This document shows, piece after piece, positions 8,452 to 14,800 of a stretch of DNA of 64,000 nucleotides (positions are counted from its first letter, which is position 1; the number at the start of each line of letters is the position of its first letter). The notes under the pieces were generated by a model, which saw only the letters and a program-made list of their open reading frames with translations, searched no databases and was not told where the DNA came from. Source of the DNA: Leeuwenhoekiella sp. MAR_2009_132 (GTDB taxonomy: Bacteria; Bacteroidota; Bacteroidia; Flavobacteriales; Flavobacteriaceae); the NCBI RefSeq assembly GCF_000687915.1, contig NZ_JHZY01000004.1, forward strand, positions 1,312,001-1,376,000, written 5' to 3'. The position numbers and the translations under genes were made by a program.

Positions 8452-8949
8452 TTATTTTGTAATAAAAATCTGTGTAAAATAGGCAGTGCCTTTTTCATTC
8501 TTTACTACTGAAATACCACTATGTGTGAAATTTCCTTCAAGAGCTTCTCTGTGACCTTCACTCTTGATCCACGCTGCTACAACCTCTTCTGCAGTACGGT
8601 ACCCAAAGGCAACATTCTCGCTTACACGACCAGCACCTTTAGCTTTTAAATAATCTGAACGCTTAAAAAAGTTATCGTGGCTTATAATTCCTTTTGTAGC
8701 CATATACTTAGTATGCTCTACAGCTTTAACCTTAGAATCTGAATTGTTCTTAAGTGCTGTTAATCCTAATGAGGTACGGTGTTCGTTAACTTCTTGTAAA
8801 ATCTCTGCTGCAAATGCTTCTTCAACAGTAAGGTCTGCTGCAATTTCTAATGTTGCTTCCTGAGCAGGCATTAGCTCTTCATCCTGTGAACAGCTTGTTA
8901 AAAATAAAGCGAAAGTAAGGGCCAAAAGGCTAGTTGTAAAAGTTCTCAT
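8452..8949 (-). CDS. CAP/SCP-domain lipoprotein, copy A
   Basis: A 165-residue lipoprotein. Residues 1-20 are a signal ending L-T-S-C (Cys20 acylated); a short acidic linker follows, and about 48-165 form a compact CAP (SCP/PR-1, Pfam CAP) domain. CAP features visible are VNEHRTSLGL, AVEHTKYMA, SHDNF, RVSENVAFG, AAWIKSEGHREALEG and the closing AYFTQIF, supplying the His and Glu residues of the family's cleft. Bacterial CAP proteins are secreted; their biochemical activity is mostly unknown. An identical protein is encoded at 10960-11457. The gene has its own promoter (8978-9008) and terminator, so it is a stand-alone unit inside the duplicated cassette. Confidence 0.93.
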   Translation of the reverse strand: MRTFTTSLLALTFALFLTSCSQDEELMPAQEATLEIAADLTVEEAFAAEILQEVNEHRTSLGLTALKNNSDSKVKAVEHTKYMATKGIISHDNFFKRSDYLKAKGAGRVSENVAFGYRTAEEVVAAWIKSEGHREALEGNFTHSGISVVKNEKGTAYFTQIFITK

Positions 8950-8977
8950 GATTTGGGGTTTATGAGTTATGTTGTTG

Positions 8978-9008
8978 CAAACATAGCATGAACTTTTGGT
9001 TCCTACAA
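8978..9008 (-). promoter_or_regulatory. Promoter of CAP lipoprotein, copy A
   Basis: On the minus strand TTG (9008-9006) is followed after exactly 20 nt by TATGTTTG (8985-8978), a full match to the Bacteroidota TTG-N19-21-TAnnTTTG promoter. The -7 box lies about 28 bp upstream of the start codon. The arrangement is retained in copy B. Confidence 0.75.
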
Positions 9009-9268
9009 CCGTTAAACAGTCATTTTGTGTATTTTATCGATTACAGTCTCTTTTTTAACATAAATAATCTAAACTTTAACACTTTTCGGCTATCTAAAGT
9101 GCCTTTTATCGATAATAGTATTTACCTACATTTTATAAAAATTCTATTATATGTGTATTACATCGGTGTTTTTATTTATTTATTCGGTTAAAGTGCATCT
9201 TTAAGAACAAATTGTAAGAACAAATTAATTATTAGTCATTTTCAGAACTAAACCTATACCATTAGCTG

Positions 9269-9299
9269 TTTGATGAAAAATTGATTTTATGTACTTTAC
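9269..9299 (+). promoter_or_regulatory. Candidate promoter of isoaspartyl peptidase gene
   Basis: TTTG (9269-9272), 19 nt, then TACTTTAC (9292-9299), an imperfect TAnnTTTG box, 17 bp before the ATG. The -7 match is partial. The 89-bp stretch 9228-9316 holds nothing else; the rest of the 367-bp gap after the CAP gene belongs to the duplicated cassette. Confidence 0.45.
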
Positions 9300-9316
9300 A
9301 GATCTAATTTTATTCT

Positions 9317-10375
9317 ATGAGAACTCTTTCTATTTTCTTAATTGGTTTAATAGCATGTGTATCATGCAAGCAAAAGGAAACCAATGAAACACCGCAGCAG
9401 CAATCAACCCAAAAGCAACAGGAATTTGCTATTATAATTCATGGTGGCGCGGGTACCATCTTAAAAGAGAATATGACAGACTCTCTGGAGCAAGCCTATA
9501 AAGCCGCGCTAACAGAAGCCATAAAAACCGGATATACAATTCTTGAAAATGGAGGTACGAGCCTGGAAGCTGTACAGCGCACCATAAATGTTATGGAAAA
9601 CTCACCCTTATTCAACTCAGCTAAAGGCGCTGTATTTAATCACGATGGCATTAACGAGCTAGACGCTTCTATAATGGATGGGAACACATTAAATGCGGGA
9701 GCAATTGCCGGTGTTACAAATGTGAAAAACCCTATAAATCTGGCTTACGAAGTGATGACCAATTCTGAGCATGTACTTTTAAGCGGTAAAGGAGCAGAAG
9801 CGTTTGCTAAAGAGCATAATATTGAATTGGTAGATCCCTCCTATTTCTTTACACAGAATAGATATGATGCATTACAGCGCACATTGGCTCGAGAAAAACA
9901 AGATTCTACAACTAATACGACTGCATTTTACGATCCATTTATAAAAGATGATAAATATGGTACTGTAGGCTGCGTAGCACTTGATAAAGCTGGAAATCTC
10001 GCTGCCGGCACCTCTACAGGAGGCATGAACAACAAACGTTACAACCGCATTGGCGACTCACCCATTATAGGCTCTGGCACCTATGCCAACAACACCACCT
10101 GCGGGGTGTCATCTACAGGATGGGGTGAATATTTCATTAGAGGTCAGGTTGCTTATGACATTAGTGCTCAAATGGAATACGCCGGCAAGACCTTAAAAGC
10201 GGCTACTTTAAATGTAATACAGGAAAAACTAACAAATCTGGGAGGCACTGGAGGTATCGTAGCTCTTGATCACTATGGCAACCCTTCAATGGAGTTTAAT
10301 ACCGAAGGAATGTACAGAGCCTATATGAATGATCAGGGTGAACTTACCTTAGGTATCTATAAAAATAATGAGTAG
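9317..10375 (+). CDS. Isoaspartyl peptidase / plant-type L-asparaginase, lipoprotein
   Basis: A 352-residue Ntn-hydrolase of the type-III (plant-type) asparaginase family, which cleaves L-asparagine and isoaspartyl dipeptides. It begins with a lipoprotein-type signal (L-I-A-C14, or alternatively V-S-C17), so it is exported. The mature enzyme starts IIHGGAG, and autocleavage should occur before Thr216 in YGTVG, giving alpha and beta subunits. AAGTSTGG and GDSPIIGSGTYA downstream complete the active site. Length is normal for the family plus the signal. The ABM-domain gene follows 11 bp later, probably in the same transcript. The pair is bracketed by the two CAP-lipoprotein repeats. Confidence 0.93.
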   Translation: MRTLSIFLIGLIACVSCKQKETNETPQQQSTQKQQEFAIIIHGGAGTILKENMTDSLEQAYKAALTEAIKTGYTILENGGTSLEAVQRTINVMENSPLFNSAKGAVFNHDGINELDASIMDGNTLNAGAIAGVTNVKNPINLAYEVMTNSEHVLLSGKGAEAFAKEHNIELVDPSYFFTQNRYDALQRTLAREKQDSTTNTTAFYDPFIKDDKYGTVGCVALDKAGNLAAGTSTGGMNNKRYNRIGDSPIIGSGTYANNTTCGVSSTGWGEYFIRGQVAYDISAQMEYAGKTLKAATLNVIQEKLTNLGGTGGIVALDHYGNPSMEFNTEGMYRAYMNDQGELTLGIYKNNE

Positions 10376-10386
10376 TAATTTAGGTG

Positions 10387-10704
10387 ATGTACGATAAACC
10401 TTACTATGCGGTGATTTTTACTTCTCTTTTAGTATCTGACATTTCAGGCTATGCTGAGATGGCCGAAGAAATGGAGCGTCTCGCAAAACAACAGCCAGGG
10501 TTTTTAGGACTGGAAAGCGCAAGAAATGAAACAGGAATCACCATATCCTACTGGAAAGATCAAAAAAGTATTCTCGAATGGAAAAAAAACTTACAGCATC
10601 AAGAGGCTCAGCGAATAGGTAAACAACGCTGGTATTCTAAATACAGCATACGTATTTGTAAGGTTGAACGTGAGTATCACTTTATTAAAGAAGAAAACCT
10701 CTGA
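10387..10704 (+). CDS. ABM-domain (antibiotic biosynthesis monooxygenase-like) protein
   Basis: A 105-residue cytoplasmic protein. GTG at 10384 is directly followed by ATG at 10387; I prefer the ATG. The sequence fits the dimeric ferredoxin-like ABM fold: YYAVIFTSLL at the start, a helix with MAEEMERLAKQQPGFLG, then ITISYWKDQKSILEWK and a Trp-rich end. Many small stand-alone ABM proteins are heme-degrading, quinol-oxidising or of unknown role; nothing here decides. The last four codons and the stop lie inside repeat copy B, and the TGA lies in the left arm of a terminator hairpin. It probably shares a transcript with the peptidase gene. Confidence 0.8.
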   Translation: MYDKPYYAVIFTSLLVSDISGYAEMAEEMERLAKQQPGFLGLESARNETGITISYWKDQKSILEWKKNLQHQEAQRIGKQRWYSKYSIRICKVEREYHFIKEENL

Positions 10705-10728
10705 AGCATACAAGCAACAGAGGTTTTC
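10693..10728 (+). terminator. Terminator of ABM gene
   Basis: Perfect 11-bp arms gaaaacctctg / cagaggttttc around a 14-nt loop. The ABM stop codon TGA is part of the left arm. It lacks a long T-run after the stem, so it may be weak; it may also end transcription arriving from the copy B CAP gene on the minus strand. Confidence 0.55.
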
Positions 10729-10910
10729 TAAAAATTGATAAATCCCACACTGTGGGTAAAAGCGAAACAGCAGGCCCCCGCCCGCTGCATCTAACATAAC
10801 AAAACCAACTTAAAGTCTTCGAGTTTGTAAATGTTTTAAATATTGTAATTGAATTGGTTTCTGTGGGGGATTTTAAAACCGGGGGGTTTTTTAAGGTTAA
10901 ATAAACAATT

Positions 10911-10958
10911 ATGATTTGGGGTATGATTTGGGGTATGATTTGGGGTATGATTTGGGGT
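10911..10958 (-). repeat. 12-mer tandem repeat, 4 units (copy B)
   Basis: Four exact copies of atgatttggggt ending one base from the stop of the copy B CAP gene, one more than in copy A. The difference is a clean whole-unit gain or loss, as expected from replication slippage. Confidence 0.95.
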
Positions 10959-10959
10959 C

Positions 10960-11457
10960 TTATTTTGTAATAAAAATCTGTGTAAAATAGGCAGTGCCTT
11001 TTTCATTCTTTACTACTGAAATACCACTATGTGTGAAATTTCCTTCAAGAGCTTCTCTGTGACCTTCACTCTTGATCCACGCTGCTACAACCTCTTCTGC
11101 AGTACGGTACCCAAAGGCAACATTCTCGCTTACACGACCAGCACCTTTAGCTTTTAAATAATCTGAACGCTTAAAAAAGTTATCGTGGCTTATAATTCCT
11201 TTTGTAGCCATATACTTAGTATGCTCTACAGCTTTAACCTTAGAATCTGAGTTGTTCTTAAGTGCTGTTAATCCTAATGATGTACGGTGTTCGTTAACTT
11301 CTTGTAAAATCTCTGCTGCAAATGCTTCTTCAACAGTAAGGTCTGCTGCAATTTCTAATGTTGCTTCCTGAGCAGGCATTAGCTCTTCATCCTGTGAACA
11401 GCTTGTTAAAAATAACGCAAAAGTAAGGGCCAAAAGGCTAGTTGTAAAAGTTCTCAT
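10960..11457 (-). CDS. CAP/SCP-domain lipoprotein, copy B
   Basis: Encodes a 165-residue lipoprotein with exactly the same amino-acid sequence as the one at 8452-8949: signal ending L-T-S-C20 and a C-terminal CAP domain. The two genes differ at four third-codon positions (Phe TTC/TTT, Ala GCT/GCG, Asn AAT/AAC, Thr ACC/ACA), all silent, while the sequence just upstream differs much more. This points to selection for the protein in both copies, or to gene conversion limited to the coding part. Promoter at 11486-11516. No biochemical function can be assigned beyond a secreted CAP protein. Confidence 0.93.
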   Translation of the reverse strand: MRTFTTSLLALTFALFLTSCSQDEELMPAQEATLEIAADLTVEEAFAAEILQEVNEHRTSLGLTALKNNSDSKVKAVEHTKYMATKGIISHDNFFKRSDYLKAKGAGRVSENVAFGYRTAEEVVAAWIKSEGHREALEGNFTHSGISVVKNEKGTAYFTQIFITK

Positions 11458-11485
11458 GATTTGGGGTTTATGAGTTATGTTGTTG

Positions 11486-11516
11486 CAAACATAGCATGAA
11501 CTTTTTGTTCCTACAA
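11486..11516 (-). promoter_or_regulatory. Promoter of CAP lipoprotein, copy B
   Basis: Same TTG-N20-TATGTTTG arrangement as copy A (TTG 11516-11514, -7 box 11493-11486). It is unchanged although neighbouring noncoding bases differ between copies, which supports its being functional. Confidence 0.75.
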
Positions 11517-11812
11517 CCGTTAAACAGCCATTTTGTGTATTTTGTCGATTATACTCTCTTTTTTAACATAAAAAATCTAAACTTTAACACTTTTCGGCTG
11601 TCTAAAGTGCCTTTTATCGATAATAGTATTTACCTACATTTTATGAAAATTCTATTATATGTGTATTATGTCGTTGTTTTTATTTATTTATTCGGTTAAA
11701 GTGCATTTATAAGAACAAATTGTAAGAACAAATTATTTGGAAGACAACCCTATTTAAATGATGACACTAGCCACTTAAGACTGGTTTAAGAAGAATAGCT
11801 TATAAATTTTTT

Positions 11813-11850
11813 AAATAGGTACTACTTACTATGCCTAGAAAATAGGTACT
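11813..11850 (+). promoter_or_regulatory. Direct repeat upstream of alpha-2-macroglobulin gene
   Basis: aaataggtact occurs twice, at 11813-11823 and 11840-11850, 27 bp apart, ending 35 bp before the ATG. The second copy runs into tactttac, a possible -7 box. The spacing is about two and a half helical turns, so regulator binding is possible but unproven. The rest of the gap 11736-11884 shows nothing recognisable. Confidence 0.35.
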
Positions 11851-11884
11851 TTACAAAAGAGATCTATTTAAAAACGTACAGGCA

Positions 11885-14800
11885 ATGAGGCTACTTAAAA
11901 AATTCTATTCACATCTAATCATTTTACTCATTTTCGCCTTAGTGAGTAGTTGTAATCCTAAAGCCAAGGAAACAGATAACATCTTTCGGTTTAAAGAATA
12001 CATCTCCTACAACACTTTTGGCAACGTATCAATTACAAAACCTATTCAAATAGAACTGGCTAAACAGACGACACAGTTTGAGCTGTCGCAACAGATTCCT
12101 TCAGAATATTTAATCATAAACCCGAAAACCGAAGGAACACTTTATATAGAGAATGGGACTACGTTGATATTTCAGCCTGAAAAAAACTTAAAACCAGACA
12201 CAGAATATAATGTAACCCTTAAACTGAATCGTTTTTATGAAAATGTAAATCCAGATTTTAAAAGCTACACCTTCAGTTTTAAAACCATTACTCCTAATTT
12301 TAAAATTAATCTGGGAAATCTTCAGTCGTATTCTAAAGAATGGCAATATCTAACCGGATCTGTAGAAACGTCAGACTATATTTCTCTAGAAAATGCGCGA
12401 AAAATCCTACAATCCCATCAGGAAGAAAAAGCATTGCATATAGACTTTCCATCAGAAAATAGTGAAGGCACCTTTTTCAATTTTACAATAGATAGTATTA
12501 GCAGAAAAGTTGAGAATTCTCAAATTAGAATCAGCTGGGATGGCAAAGCTATTCAAAGCAGTACGCAAGGTCAGAGTACTCTTAATATTCCAGGTCAATC
12601 TAATTTTACGATTGTAGATGTTGTGAGTGCCTTAAGTCCGGAAACTTCGGTAAGCGTTAATTTTTCTGATCCGCTTCAAATGGATCAAAACTTTGACGGA
12701 CTGGTACAAATAGACAGTCTTACTAATTTGCGCTATGAGGTTCAGGGTAATGTTTTAAACATTTATCCGCGACAAACTCTTAGTGGCACATTAAACTTAA
12801 CTCTTAATCGAGGTATAAAAAATAGTTCTGGGGACATTTTAAAAAGCAACTACACACAGGAAATCTCTTTTGAGCAATTAAAACCTCAGGTAAGACTTAT
12901 TTCTAAAGGAAGTATTTTGCCTGCTTCTATGAAAACTCCTATCTACTTTGAAGCCGTAAACTTGTCTGCTGTAGACGTGCGTGTTGTTAAGGTTTATCAA
13001 AGTAATATGCTACAGTATTTACAATCAAATAACCTCAACAGTACAGAATCCTGGGATTTAAAACGCGTTGGGCGTCGTGTTGCAAAAAAAACCATACCCC
13101 TCATTAATAATAGTATTGGAGCTACAGGGCTTTGGAAAGCCTATGCCGTTGATCTATCTGAGCTTTTTAAAGCAGATCCCGGGGCATTATACCGCGTAGA
13201 ATTTAGCTTTAACCAAGAATACAGCCTATATCCCTGCGCAGCTACCGAAAAATCTTCAAAGACTTCAAAGACTAAAGAAGATATTTATTTTGAAGAAGCT
13301 TATGAAGCGTATTACCACTCGGGTCCCGAAGACGATGAAGAACAATTAGAAGAACGCTTCTGGGATAATGAACTTTACAGCTGGCGGGATCGCGTTTACA
13401 ATTGGGAAGAAGAAGACAACCCATGTCACCCGGCTTATTATAATGAAGAGCGATTTGCTACTACTAATGTTATAGGATCAGACCTGGGACTTATCGTAAA
13501 AGAAGGTCAAAACGGAACTTATGATTTTATAACTGCAAACCTACTAAGTGCAAAGCCGGAGATAGGTGTAGAAATTAAACTCTACAATTACCAACAGCAG
13601 CTTATCAAAACAATAAAAACAGATCTTGATGGGCTTGCAACCTTCAAGAGCAATAAAAGTGTTGCTTTTGCTGTTGCGCAACATCGTAATAATTATGCCT
13701 ATGCAAAACTTGATGATGGTAATGCATTATCCCTGAGTAATTTTGATATAAGCGGTGCTACACTACAAAAAGGATTACAAGGATTTATATATACTGAAAG
13801 AGGGGTACATCGCCCCGGCGACAGCATTCACCTAAGCTTCGTTCTTAATGATTTAGCAAATCCGTTGCCTAAAGAACACCCTGTAAAACTAGAAGTTACA
13901 GATGCACGAGGCAAATTAGTACAACGCAGTGTCTTGAGTTCTACCCTTACAAATAAGGGCGTTGATGGCGGAAGTACTAATGGGTTCTATTACTTCCCCA
14001 TACCTACAAAAGCCACAGATCCCACAGGTAACTGGAATGCAACTATAATCGTGGGAGGTGTTCACTTTAATAAAACCCTACGGGTAGCAACGGTAAAACC
14101 AAACCGTTTAAAGATTAAGTTAGATTTTAAAAAGCAAATGCTTACAACGACAGCACCTCTAGAAGGTTCTGCAACCGCCACGTGGCTGCACGGTTCTCCT
14201 GCCCGAAATCTTAAAATAGATATGACCGCTACCTTACGTAGTGTAAATGCCAGTTTTAAGAATTTTAAAAATTATGAATTTACTGATCCCGTGCGCAGCT
14301 TTGAGGAAGTTGAACTACCTGTACTTGACCAGCAAAGTCTATCAAATGAAGGTACTATAAATTTCAGTAAAAAAATTAGCTTAAGCGATAAAGCTCCGGG
14401 AATGTTACAAGCAACATTCTTAACTAAAGTTTTTGAAGGCGGAGGCGATTTTTCTATAGATGTATTTAGTAAAGAGCTGGCGCCCTATTCTCACTTTGTG
14501 GGTTTAAGAGCTCCTCAACCTCATAAATATGGCTCTTATTTTACTGATGAAAATATAAAATTTGACATGGCCAGTGTACAGGCAGATGGGAAGGCTGCTC
14601 CTAATCGCAAATTAAGAGTACAACTATTTAAAATGGAATGGCGCTGGTGGTTTAGCCGCGGTAGCGATAACCTTTCACGGTACGAGAATAGTTCTGTGTA
14701 TACGCCAATTCAGGATTTTGAAGTAACCACAGATGCTTCAGGAAAAACACAGGCTACGATAAATATTCCTGAAGAAGAAGGCGGGCGTTATCTTTTACGC

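Larger units (their letters stand above)
8196..9227. repeat. Duplicated cassette, copy A (CAP lipoprotein)
   Basis: This 1032-bp segment is repeated in the same orientation at 10691-11735. It contains a hairpin at its left end, a GC-rich noncoding block, a 12-mer tandem repeat, the complete CAP lipoprotein gene with its promoter, and about 230 bp further upstream. The copies differ by 13 bp of length: one extra 12-mer and one extra G in copy B. Within the CAP gene there are only 4 substitutions, all silent. The left-end hairpin is imperfect here (cagaggttatc) but perfect in copy B, where it terminates the ABM gene, so copy A looks like the derived one. Confidence 0.95.
10691..11735. repeat. 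Duplicated cassette, copy B (CAP lipoprotein)
   Basis: The 1045-bp second copy of the 8196-9227 segment in direct orientation, offset by 2495 bp at its left end and 2508 bp at its right end. Its left boundary lies within the last codons of the ABM gene, where the terminator hairpin is perfect; this makes copy B the likely original. Substitutions cluster in the noncoding upstream part (about 11 in the 204-bp non-genic frame alone), while the CAP coding region has 4 silent changes. Confidence 0.95.

Noticed and set aside
8988..9191. 67-codon plus-strand frame inside the CAP cassette, also open in copy B (11496-11699).
   Set aside because: Of about 11 base differences between the copies, seven change an amino acid, so there is no sign of selection for a protein; the composition is hydrophobic AT-rich spacer, and it overlaps the CAP promoter.
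8196..11735. Composite transposon with the CAP cassette as an insertion sequence.
   Set aside because: Neither copy encodes a transposase or has terminal inverted repeats, and I see no target-site duplication at the edges.
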